A stretch of DNA of 64,000 bases from Cyanoderma ruficeps (taxonomy: Eukaryota; Chordata; Aves; Passeriformes; Timaliidae). The stretch lies in the NCBI GenBank assembly GCA_008694505.1, contig VZDJ01000594.1, positions 13,258,014 to 13,322,013 on the forward strand. Reading direction: 5' to 3'. Of this stretch, positions 28,301-40,062 are shown one piece after another. Position 1 is the stretch's first letter. Every line of letters starts with the position of its first letter. The notes under the pieces were generated by a model that saw only the letters and a program-made list of their open reading frames with translations, was not told the DNA's origin and did no database searches. The position numbers and the translations under genes are program-made.

Positions 28301-31300
28301 TCCTCACTGCACGGGTAATTCAGAAGTTGTCTCAATTTAACTTACTTTCTCTATTCCATTTCTACAGAAAAAATATCCTAGACTTGGGTTTGGAGGTGCT
28401 TTGAACCTGGACAGGCTTAGCTGGCTGAGGTATTCAAAAGAGCTTTGAAGCAACAGATATGACAAAATCACAAGAGTGCTGATCATCCTCTCATCCATGT
28501 TTTCCCACAGTTGTTCCTGAAGGACAGAAAAAATTCTTCTGAAATGAACACAAGTAATGGGGAAAAAAAAAACACAGCAGAGAAGCTGGTAGGAATTTAC
28601 CTGCCAACATAGTTTTAAAGAAGTGACATGAGCTGCATCTTTCACTGTGCTCAACATACCATGTAAAGCTGGAAGACTTTTCTCCAAGGCAGCCAGTCTT
28701 CTGGCATACCCAGGTCCCCTCATGGTCAAGAAATGTAGACTGAACCTCTGAAGGCTGAGGTGCAAGACAGTTTTATGGGAAGTCTGCAGTCAGGAGATGG
28801 TAATAGCTGTCCAAGCAGGTATTCCACTCCATAGCTGGGAAAAAAACTGGACAGTGTGATGCTGGGTCCAGGGCAATCCAGAGATATCTGGGTTAAAATA
28901 TACAGAGGTATTTATCTGTGGCTGTCTTCACATCAAGATTTCACATCATCAATATGACCCAAGGACAGGTGATGCTAAACCTCCACCACTTCAAATGCTG
29001 CCTCTTGTAATACATGCAAGAAACAAAGCAGGTGACCTTCTAACAGCCACTGGAGCACCTCAGCCTGGATGTGTCTGAGCACTCAGGAGCCATGTGAGCA
29101 CCTGCAGGAAGGATCCAGCTGCAGAAGGGTGTTTAAGAAAAGTGCAGCGATGAAAAGTACTCAGGTGCATTGCAAACTGAAGGAAGAGTGCCTGGAGGAA
29201 GAGAAAAGCACTCTTCTTCCACACCACTGAAGGGTGCAAGTCCCTCAGCCCAGACTCAGCTCACCCTTGCGAGCTCACTTCAGACATTGTGTGGGCACAA
29301 GGAGGACAGTCAGCTTTTGGCCATACATGAGCATATCCTAGAAATTGAGCTGTATAGAGGCAGCCAGAAGGTATCTGTGTCTGTAGTGCTTTTGCTGTGT
29401 GCAGACAACCTGCTCACTGTATCCCTGCAGCTTCCTTTCTCCATCCTGGAAGGGATGGAGGAGAAGGGGGAGGTGTTTGTTTCTCCCAGTCCTGCTTTGG
29501 AAGCTGTATTGTGCCCATGCACAGCATTCCCCTCCCCCTCTGCCAGCCCCTCCCCAGGGTTGCTCCTGGTGGCCACAATAAGAGGTTAGTCAGCCTATTT
29601 CAATTAGTGGCAAACCGTGTGGCGTGACTCCAGGGACTCCATATGTTCATAAGTATATGCAACCACACTTTCCTTGACGCATTCCTCATTCCAGGGAAAG
29701 GCCACATCTCCACAGCTTGCTGGCACAAGTCACACAGGCAACTGCAGAAGAGATGGGATAACAAATACACACTCACATATATACACACACATATACGTAG
29801 GAAAACTTGGCACCCTCCCACCCTCTCCCGTGTTGACTGCCACATGGTCCCCATCAATTTTTGTCAGAGCCAGCAAGCCAGCCAACCGCTCACAGATGCT
29901 GACAAGGCAATTTCAACAGCTGAGGGACTTCTCTCCTTTCCTCCTCCAACACACAGGATTTGGGTTGACTTTTTTTCTTTAAAGTCATCTGCTCCAGCCC
30001 ACAGCATTGCCATCTTCCTGGTGCTCCTTGACTAGAGTGCCCCTCTCTGCATCTGAGGGCCAGCAAGTTTCACTTCACCCTGTGTGGAGATGGGGTCTGA
30101 AAGCAAAAACGTCATAAAAACATGCTGTCTCCACTATCTCAAGCATGCCCAGAGGAGAATAAAGATCTCCCAATCCAGTTGCTGCCATTTCCCCCAATAT
30201 TGGCTGCAGGAGCACAGGTTCCGTATAGTCCTCTCTGAACACAGTTGCTACCTTCATGGGGTTTAGAGGGTTAAGGACACATTCCAGTGTCCAAGAAATC
30301 CTCTAGCAAGGAGCTTGTTCTTCCATGTCATGTTTTCAGGGCTTTCTGCAGGTGACTGGGAGTTTGTATCTAGAGACAAAGTCAGGCCTGAATTAATGAA
30401 GACCTCCAAAAAGATATTTGACACATTTCAGCAAGTTTGCTAATACTTAATGACACAACACACACTAGCAATGGACCCTAGGCTCAGGGGAAGGGCAGGA
30501 ACTGTGCTCAAGAGAAAGGGACACAGAAGTACCTGGGGGAGGAAACAGAAAGCAGTGGTGGTAGAATGAGGCTTTCAATCTCAGTGAAATCCTGGTCCCA
30601 CTGAAGCCCTGGCAAAATTTCTCATGGTTGCTCACTTAGACCCTATCCTGGGTAAAGATCAAGAACATCAGTCTGATGTCATGTAGATTGGCATTTTCAG
30701 TCCCATGAGAAGAGACATTTTTGTCTCCAGGGCCTGAAGGTTCTTACTTATCATCTGTGCAAATCCCTCATATCTGACAGTTCTTGCCCAGCTCAGTCCT
30801 ACCCCAGGTCAGGAGAAGGGTGCATCTTTGTAATGTGGCTTGGCAAAGGGAGAAATCCCCTCGTCAGGCACTGTCATCCACCCAGCTCTTCTCAACACAG
30901 CTGTGGGGCTGCATTTTGCAGACAGGAACACGAGGCTTGCTCAGATGCCCAGAAACATCTGTGCAGGCAGTGAGACTGACAGGCACACGGTGGGATGGGA
31001 AACAGCTTTCTGAAGCAGTTCACTTCAGTCATTTCCCTCCAGTCCTGCTCTCCCTCTAAGTCCATCAGGTTTTTACAACTGGGGTGCACATGCAGGTTTG
31101 GCAAAACTATCCAGCTAGCACAGAAGCATTCATCTTCCTCCACCCCAGCCTTGTGTCAATAACGGGCAGCACAACTGAAACCTCTCTCTTCATTTCTTAC
31201 TGTCAGGCCATTGCTTAATGTCAGCCCTTGCCATGCGGTCAAAGAAACCACGCCGCTCAAGCAGTCCCATTTTTCAGAGCTGGAGGCAGCTGAAACAAGG

Positions 31301-33590
31301 AGATACTTCAGAAAATAATGAAGTTCAATAGGCAGCTCAAGTCTAGATGGGGTCATGGATAGAGCCAGGGCTGTTATGAGGAAGTGCTCTGACCACAAGA
31401 ACACACTGCCTGTCACATCCACCAAAAGACACATCTTCTGACATGAACAGGGATGTTATTAGCTGTTCAGACCCTGAAAACCGTCCATAGTTGACAAACC
31501 TTTTCCAAACCACTATCCTGGGCACAAGACGCATCATCAGAGGATTTCCCTATTCCTATATTATCATGGTGCTCAATTCTATGTATTATGGTATTTCTGT
31601 CCCTCTCTCAGAAATCCTGGGTGCTCATCACAAGTAATGGCAGGAGAAGGGGCAAGGATAACTGTCAGCTTGGAGCTTGAGACTACAAGCTTTGGGAATT
31701 GGGCTAGGCAGGCTGGTCTCACAGAGCAAAATATCACCACTTCCAAGGATGCACAAAGTGAAAGATGCTGAGGTGCTGGGATGAGACGAGGAATTGTAAA
31801 CCCTTGCAACGCTGTGTTTTCTTCAGTGCTCTGTCGGGGACTAGGGTGAGACATAGAAACTTGTCCATGGCAGGGAGAGGGAGTACAACTGGAAAAGGAG
31901 CTGAAGAGTGAAAGCTGTGCAGACTGCTAATCCGCAGGATTTAGGCAGCTTCCCCAAGCTCTCTGATGGACTGCCCACCACAACTACAGCTGTCTCATCA
32001 AGCCAAAATCAGGTGTATCAACTGTGATTTGAGATGGATGAACAGGGTGGAAGAATCTGACAAGAATCTGTCTCAGAGAGTCCTGGCAAGTGACCATGGG
32101 ACATACTATTTCATCTTGCAGCTGGCAATGAAATCCATTCTAGAAGAAACATATTGCTCCTACTATAATTCAGGATTTCCAGTCCTCTTTCTGAGCATGG
32201 GTTCTGCACTGGAAATGAAAGAGAGAGTTCCCAGATTAACCCAAAGAGTCTTCCAAGGAAGATTAAATGACGCTATGAAGTAGAACCTGTCCTCTCTGTC
32301 TCACTCTTGAGATATTCTTTCTCATTCCTGCCTGCACATCTAGGAAGATCAGAAAAATAGCACAGGAAACTAGAGAATATTTCAGAGAAAACAGCATTGC
32401 TCTCAGATTCAACCCAAATGTGTAGGGAACTCTCTCTGTCCCGTATTTCCAGATGATCAGTGACTTCAAGAGCTCACTGCTGCCTCAATGCCTGGGGTGA
32501 ATCCCCATTGCTGCTCTGCAGGTTAACAGCAGACACAAGGTCCAAGAAAGCATGGATGTGGGACTTTTACTTCTATTGGTCCAAGTCTTTCTCCAGTCAG
32601 AAATACTTGCGTCATTCTGGATCACAGCTGACAGCAACAAATATCATCTGCAGGGAGCGAGGCAAAACAGAAGGAATCATTTGATTTCTGAACCTTGCCA
32701 AACTGTTTTAAGGCTAATTGTCCCTACATCTGCCTAGGTCAGAATGAAACTTCATCATCAGTTTGAAATCCTACTTACTGACCATGCCTGGGTGGCTGGA
32801 GCCATCTGCAGAGCAGGGGCATGCAGACAGTTGGAAAGACATCCAAGCAGAGCTCAGGGAGAGATCTTGAGTTTCACTGTTGGTTGAATAAAATGAGCTG
32901 ATTTTGCCAGTTGTCAGGCAGCAATCACAGCACTGATGAATGACAGAATAAACCAAGTTCCTTCTGCAGCCAAATTCCATAACACCTCCACAAAGTTGAC
33001 TTACACCATCCATCACGACATCTGCTGATGTCCACGGGAAGGGGAGAGGGTGTAGCTCTTCATCCCACCCTGGGTTATTTTTACAGCTGGGAAAGGAGGT
33101 GGTGAACCTGGACAAGAGGGTTGGAGACCGTTCTAAGACAGCTCACAAAAGCTGTGAAACGAGAGCCAGAGCTTAGAAGGCCCCAGATCCCCAGATCAGC
33201 AGCTTCAAATGTGTCACTGGCAATGAACCCAAGAAAGGCCTCATTGCCCAGAAAGGAATTTCCCTGGTTCTGCCCAAGCAGAAAAATAAAATCTCCCAGC
33301 AAAGTACCTGTCTCCCACTGGTGTAGAAAGTTGAAAAAGATGCTTAGAACTCTGAAGCATCTCCAGCCATCCTGGAGGACACAGTTTCAGGGGGTAAAGG
33401 CAGGACATTGGGACATAGAGACAGCCTCTGACATGCAAACCTTTTGCCTTCATTGACACAAGACTTTTGGAAAAGACCCAACCAAGCAAAGATGACAGAA
33501 CTGTACTGATTTTTATCACATGAAGATGGGTGTCTTGAAAATCAGTTCCAGGTGAGCTGTGTGGGGCTGCCCAGAAGCTGTTTGCCAGTT
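25323..33590. other. intergenic DNA, no gene recognised
   Basis: No supported gene is present. A short CA/TA-alternating tract lies near 29767-29798. Positions 27900-28260 are strongly AT-rich with little repeat structure. The minus-strand ORF at 28337-28765 (142 codons) has no recognisable motif. No tRNA or rRNA was recognised. Confidence 0.5.
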
Positions 33591-33612
33591 TCTCTCTCTC
33601 TCTCTCTCTCTC
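33591..33612. repeat. TC dinucleotide microsatellite
   Basis: An uninterrupted run of TC copies covers 22 bp. Confidence 0.95.
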
Positions 33613-36392
33613 CATTCCCTGTTGCCAAAATACATTCAAGTGAAGATTCACAGGCAGCACAGAATGGTCCCTCAGGAGGACTCATTCCACACATGCCTTC
33701 CCAATAAGCAGAGTGGCAATGTTTAGAAACCAAATTGGTCATTGCTGGCAATTGAAGAAACAGACAAAAATAGCAGAAAAAAAAATCAGAAATTCCTGCA
33801 TATTTTTTCTGATTGCTCCACAAAAAAAAATGTTGGGTTATCCAAAAGAGAAGAATGGCTTAAACAAGCAAAACATCAGTAATCACCTGCTTTTCTAAGT
33901 GTTTGTAAATAACATAAGCTTGTTTTCTTAGCCAAATGTCATTCCTTTCCACAACGATCACTCCCTTCTCCCAGTTACTCACTGTGACTAATGGGAGGGG
34001 AAAGAGATTGTTGTCCTTTTTTCTCCCCAATGGACTTTTAACCAAAAAACTTTCATTTCAGTTGGAACATGCTCTCCTCGCCTCCTCTTTACCCCCCCAG
34101 GATGGGTGACACCATCCTGTCTGCGGCACGAAATCCTTTGGCTTTGGTCACTTAAACATTCTACAACAGTAGAAGATGGTATCTAAGTCCCCAATGGCAA
34201 ACTGGGAGTGGTGAGACAAGACCGCTAAGTTTATAACACTTCTCCAAGATGGCCAAGGTTCCTCAGAACATCCTTCATCAAATTCTCACTTCTGCTAATT
34301 AAGCTATCAAATTCGTGTTGGAGGGGACAATTGTTTATATTTTTGGGGTTTTTTTCAGAGCTGTAGGTCTTGCCAGTAGAGTCTTCAGAATAAGAAAAGA
34401 AAAACCCTCTGAATCACTGCCCAGAAACTCAATCCCAAAAGCCTCCTCCCAACCTCTGTTTACAAAATTATAAGCTTTCTTTGTCCTAACCATTTTCCTG
34501 TTACAATAATATTCTTCATTTTCTATCTGACTTTATTTTTTTTTGGTGCATGGAAAATGTGATTTCATTGTGAAAGGATTTCTCATGAATCAATACAGCA
34601 AAGAGAACACAGAGATGTTTGCAGTAAATCAGTCTCAAAGTAGACACACATAGAAAATGAGTTACAAGAAAAAGTAGATAATCTCAAGCCATTTCCAGAT
34701 GGAAGGAGGTTATATTTTCCATACAATGTATCTGGGTTTTGTGTCACAAAACAAGCTGGTATTTATTTAATGTATTTTTTTTCTTTGTACCGTGGAGTTA
34801 TGATTGTATGAAATGAGTTTCCAAAAATGACAAACATTGGCCTGGTTTAGGTAACAAATGGAAGAAATGAGATACTGAGTTCAAACCAGCTAAGGCTCAG
34901 TCCCTGTGGAAGTTAAGAGTCAAGCCCAGCAGCAGAATGCTGACTTCTATCCCCTGAGATTCCCTCCACTTCTGGGACAGTAATGACAAGGGGAGATGTC
35001 CAATTTTCCAGTGCTTTGCTGTTTCTTTCACCCACTTCCTTGTGGCTAGCAGGGATGATATTTGGAGGTAGGCCGACTTCTCCCCTTCAGTGAAGTGAAC
35101 TGTGTCATCACCATCTCTTCTGAGAAGGCTTGGCAGGACTGAATTCCCAGCTACTTGAGCAAGCCACTGGACCGCTGGCTTCTTGGAAACACTGGACAGG
35201 GATCGAGCCATGCACCAAACTGGGTGCTAGGTACCAAGCTATTCTCCTAAAGGAGAGACACCTGAGAGCCATATAGAGAGGGAATCATTGCGGCTGAAGG
35301 AGGCCGAGTCACATCCTCCTAGTGGTTCACTCATGCAGTAGCCAAAAACTTAGACAGGTAAATAAGGGAACTACATCCCCCTTCCAAAAACTCCCTGAGA
35401 CCTGAAAATCTGGTGAAAAATCATGGAACTGTGGTTCATCAACATGGCTGGAGTATAGCACCCTGCAAGGCAACTGAGAAACCTGTGACTCTAGTAGATA
35501 CAACCCCAGACATGCAACCAAACAAGCAGCCTATGAATAAACAAAAGTAAAACCAGACTCTTTAAACTCGAGTCTAGCTGTGGGCAGACAATATAGGAAA
35601 GGTCCTGTGCAGACAGTTGAGGGTAAAAAGTTCAATACAGGGGAGAGAGAGCTTGAATTTTAAAAACTGGTGAGGAAGATCGTTATGGTGCTCACATAAA
35701 CAAAGCAGTGTGGTGTAGGCTGCCTATGGCCGTGGCCTGTCTCCATCCAGGTTGGAAGGTGGCTGAGTGCTGACCCGAGAAGTCACTTGCACTCTTGCGG
35801 GTGTTTTCTGCCTCATTGTATTTAAATTTCTGGCTCCAACAGAGTAGTGCAGCTCTGCTGGTCATGTCTCACAAGTTATTTAGATAAAGTGCCAAGAAAA
35901 AGAGCTGGGATCACAGGAGCCAGCTGGACAGGAGGATGAGGAGGGTAGTACAAAAGATAGTTTCAGGGAGTAGCTGTTGTAGCAAAGCTCCCCTCCTTCA
36001 TTATCCAGTTAATGCAACATTCACAACAAACCTGTTGCTGGCTGTTCACAGTTTTGTTGAACTGGAGAAGGACTACAAATATTACATACAGATGCTCCAT
36101 AGAGCAAAGGAGGAGCTGGATCTTTATTAGAGCCCCTGGCTGCTCCCCTGCTCTGAATTCCTAATCCTAATCGCACTGACAGGGGGTGGGACCCAGAGGC
36201 AGTGGTTATAAGAGTTTCATGCTCAACGAAATGTCCTCAGGGCATGACCAGGTCCTGAGCTCCTGCAGGTCACTGAGCAATGGGGGAGCACACCCTTTTC
36301 CATGTGGTCGGCGACAACAGCCTTTGCCTTTATGATGGCTGTGGCTGCCTCTGAGACTGCCAGAGCTCTATGTGACCAGCTGCCTGCGGTTA
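33613..36392. other. intergenic DNA, no gene recognised
   Basis: This is mostly AT-rich DNA, especially 34280-34870, without ORFs of interest. No repeat family was recognised by eye. Confidence 0.5.
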
Positions 36393-36517
36393 TTCTTTTC
36401 TTTTCTTTTNTCTTCTCTTCTCTTCTCTTCTCTTCTCTTCTCTTCTCTTCTCTTTTTTTCTCTTTTCTTCTCTTTTCTTCTCTTTTCTCTTTTCTTTTCT
36501 TTTTCTTTTCTTTTCCC
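36393..36517 (+). repeat. pure pyrimidine (TTCTC/TTTTC) tract
   Basis: About 125 bases consist only of T and C except for one N at 36410. The first part is TTTTC-like, the middle is about nine TTCTC copies, and the end is TTTTC/TCTTTTC. It ends with CCCTAG|G, so the whole resembles a huge polypyrimidine tract plus 3' splice site on the plus strand, although no downstream exon is supported. The array length may be uncertain because of the N. Confidence 0.95.
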
Positions 36518-38621
36518 TAGGAAAAGGTGGCACTCCAGCTATTCCAGCCCATTCCTGCCCTTAAACACCTGACTATTTTTCTAGTGTGTCAAATAAATAC
36601 GCCAATCGATAAGAGGAGCGGCACCAAGCCTGGAAAGCTGGCCCCAGGCCGGAGGAAATGCCTACAAGAGAGGAAGTGTTTGTCACATAGACACGCACAC
36701 GCACAGATCTCCATTAGCCAAGCCGTTTGCAGTCATCTTTGGATCGCTGCTTCCTTCTCCTGCTTCCAGCGATCCCATCGGTGGGGACTGGCCGACCTCT
36801 AGTGGTATGAGCCCACAGTGCTGGCAAGAAGGAGCAGGGAAGGAACCTGCATTCAGAGCACTGCACCTTCTGCTTGCATGGGTTCTGTCCCTGAATTATA
36901 AAAAGTGCCACAGAACTGGAGAAACCAAAAAGAGTGGGAGAGCATCTGGGAGATCAGGGGAAAGCAGCCACAAAAGCTCAGATTTCCAGCATCACCTTGG
37001 GACTTGAGTAACCAAACCCTTCAGCATCTCCACCACAGATGTTCCCCAAGGACTAGTGGCTCTGAGAGGACATTTAGTTAAAAAGAGGTTGAAAGAAAGA
37101 GCAGAAATGGGACAGCAGGATGCTGACTTCGGAGGGGGCTTGTGAGATCTGGAGGATTATATTTAAGGTCCCTGAGTTCACACCCCTTGCTTTGTACAGT
37201 CATTTTTATTTTCATCCATTTCTTTCCCTCATGCAGCAGTTTCTGGCTCGTCTAAAGAGGGGGTGTCTCCCCAGCTCTCAGCAGTGTGAAGAGGAGGGGA
37301 GCCAGGAATGACCACCAGAGCCCTGAGAAACCTTACAGCCAAGCATTTTCTCCTGTCTGGAAGGTATTTAGGATCTCCCTCTGGGAGGGGCTGAGGCTGG
37401 AGCTGGGGGTCCTTGGGAATGAAGGACAGCCATTGCTTGGCTGAGGCAGAGAGCAGCCTGATGGGGCAAGGCTGAGGTTTCTCTCCCGTGGAAGTGTGAG
37501 CTATGAAGACGTGTGAAACCCTATCTCCAGTGCTATCCATATCAAAGATTTCAAGGGGCTGCTTTAAAATAGGACCTTGGCAGAGGTTCCTGCTTCTCCT
37601 CACGTCTTACTGAGCGGCACTCTGCCAAAATGTCAGCTTGGCTGCTCCACATGTCCCAGATATCCCAGGCATGTCCTACAAACCTTTCCGGTGCTCGCAG
37701 GGAGATCTCTGCCTCCACAAACAGCCTCTTCTCACAGCTGTGGAGGGTCCCAGTGGCCCCTGAGCACCATTTCCCCAGCTGAGGAGCAAGAGGAGCGTCT
37801 TCCCTGAAGTGCCAGAAACAAGGGCTGAGAACATACATTAAAAGGTCTCTGAAAACAGCATTAAGCAAATTGTCCACAGGGACTCAATTGTCCCTCCCAC
37901 CCTGAGTGAGCACAAGTGAGGTAACTCCTAGGGACCCTCCAAAGTACCACACTAAAACCCTAGAGGAACCATAGAGACACCCCCTCATGTCCTGAGATCA
38001 ATCCAAGCTGTCTCAAAGGGAGAATAACCATAATGATTTTCTCCCATTCCACCCAGGCTTTCCTCCTTGTTTTTGCCCTTTTCAACCTAGTGCACTTGCA
38101 AAATCCAAGCCCAGAGAGGAAGCCCACAAGAGCAGAAGCCTTTCAAGATTACCCCAAGGCTAGTGGGGTATCTATTTAATGTGTTTTCTTCCTGCTCTCC
38201 AAGCTAGAGGAACAGGCAAGATTGATTCAACAAAGATACCCAGCAGCACTGGAAAAACTGAGATCTCAGCAAAGCCAAAGGCATTTGCTAAGCATCTCCT
38301 ATTAGGAGAGTGCTCTCACACAGCCACCCCACAGACAGCCAAGACAAGGAGGTGCCTCAGCAATAAACCACTATTCTCTGCCCTCCTGAGTGAGTGCAGT
38401 GCATCCCAGTAGAGCTGCACTATGCCAGGGCTGAGGTCGCTGCTGCTGCACTTTGATTCAACACAATCTCCCCTCCCACATGCTGTTTTCATTAGAGCCT
38501 GGATCTTCTGGCAAGGGCACTATGCACAGTCATGAGAAGCTGCTCACTGGTGACTTGTTTTATCCAGTTGTTGGAGGCTTAAAACAATGAGCTTGCAAAT
38601 ATTTCATTCCTCCTCCGCACT
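36518..38621. other. intergenic DNA, no gene recognised
   Basis: No ORF resembles a known protein. The stretch contains a CTCF-like motif, listed separately at 36792-36805. Confidence 0.5.
36792..36805 (-). promoter_or_regulatory. CTCF-like motif
   Basis: Read on the minus strand the 14 bases are CCACTAGAGGTCGG. They match the CTCF core CCASYAGRKGGCRS at 13 of 14 positions; the mismatch is T for the second G of GGC. CTCF sites often mark domain boundaries or loop anchors. Binding is inferred from the motif alone. Confidence 0.4.

Positions 38622-38664
<43 letters not shown>
38622..38664 (+). repeat. CTTG tetranucleotide microsatellite
   Basis: More than ten uninterrupted copies of CTTG are present. 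The same unit occurs as a shorter array at 25261-25280. Confidence 0.95.
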
Positions 38665-39598
38665 TTGAGGAGAGAAAGGAGAGGTACATAGGAGATAGCA
38701 TTGGATCTTGGGATTCGGAGGGATGAGGGAAAAGAGATCAGAAGGAGTTTTATTTCCTGTTGTGAATACAATGCATGTGAGCACACTTGTGTGTGTTTCA
38801 CACCTGCACTCTCCCAGCTGTCCAGCACCATCACAAACTGCACACATTTGTTGCCCTGACACAGGCAGGAAAGCTCAGAGCAGGACCCCTTGTCACCACC
38901 ACTAGAAAGATGTCCCATGGTAAAGCCACACAGCTGTCACAGTGTCATCAGGACAGAGGCACATTCCTCTGTGCTTTCACTCTGGCAGGCCCAGACATGG
39001 AGAGGAGCGAGCCTGGAGTCCAAAAGGATAACCCCCATTTTGTGACTGAACACTCTGCCTTCAGCTGGCAAACTTCTGTTGGGACATTTAGACATGTTGG
39101 TGCCCCAAGCCCCAGGTGATGTGATGTGTGAGGAAGGATTGGTTTTGACTGGAGACCAACTTCATGCCTGTTTCTGCCTGAGCTCTGTGTAGGAATGGAG
39201 GGTTAAACCAATGGAACAGGGCAAATTTGGGGCGGCAGCCAAGAGGCAAGAGGGTGTGACTCACCCTGTGACCATCAAGGCATGAGGAGGCAGAGGACAG
39301 TTCCAAGAACATGTGGGTACAGCCAGCTAGAGGCCATCAGTGAGGTAATTGGAAGCAGACACGAGGCAGAGCATGAGTGAGGTGATAAATGAAGAACCAC
39401 TGAGCATATTAGAAAAAAATCCCTTGCCCTGTGCTGGGGCACAGAGATTGTGAACAAATTGCTTCATATCCCTTCCTGACTCACTTTGCTTTCTTTAGCC
39501 TGGCTGTAGCATGTTGGGACTGCCTGGACCCTTCTTTGTCACTACTTCATGTCTGCCTAAAACTGACAGCACAAGGGGCATCCAAGGAAGGACAATGA
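38665..39598. other. intergenic DNA, nothing recognised
   Basis: No gene or repeat family was recognised between the CTTG array and the CR1 element. Confidence 0.5.
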
Positions 39599-40062
39599 CA
39601 TAAAATCATAAAATCATTTAGGTTGGATCCTGAATGATCCTGAGATCCTAAAATCCTTACATCATTGAGTCCAATCATTAACCCAGAACTGCCAAGTCCA
39701 CCACATAACCATGTCCCTAAGTGCCATATCTACACACCTTTCAAATATCTCACTGGATGTTGACTCAACCACTGCCCTGTGCTTCCTGTTCCAATGCCTA
39801 ACCATCCTTTTGGTGAGAAAATTTTCCATGATATCCAATCTACACTTCCCCTGGTGCAACTAGAGGCCATTTCCTCTTGTCCTATCACTTGAGACTGCTC
39901 CTCACCTGGCTATAGCCTCCTTTCAGGTAGTTGTAGAGTGATAAGGTCTTCCCTGAACCTCCTTTTCTCCAGGCTAAAGACCCCCCCGATCCCTCAGCTG
40001 CTCCCTGTAGGACTTGCGCTCCAGACCTTTCACCAGCTTCACTGCCCTTCTCTGGGCATGCC
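39599..40062 (-). repeat. CR1 LINE 3' fragment (minus strand)
   Basis: On the plus strand the element begins with the complement of the CR1 terminal repeats (ATCATAAAATCATTTAGG, then TTGGA). It continues with typical antisense CR1 sequence: 'actgccaagtccaccac', 'ccatgtccctaagtgcc', 'ctcttgtcctatcact', 'ctccttttctccaggctaa' and 'cagaccctttcaccagcttc'-like blocks. It is a 5'-truncated copy of about 460 bp, diverged and with no intact reading frame. A small duplicated 'cctgaatgatcctgagatcct' segment interrupts the terminal region. CR1 is the dominant avian LINE, so this supports a bird genome. Confidence 0.9.

Noticed and set aside
28337..28765. 142-codon minus-strand ORF with a hydrophobic stretch
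   Set aside because: No family resemblance, no splice or promoter context, and it lies in otherwise unremarkable intergenic DNA.
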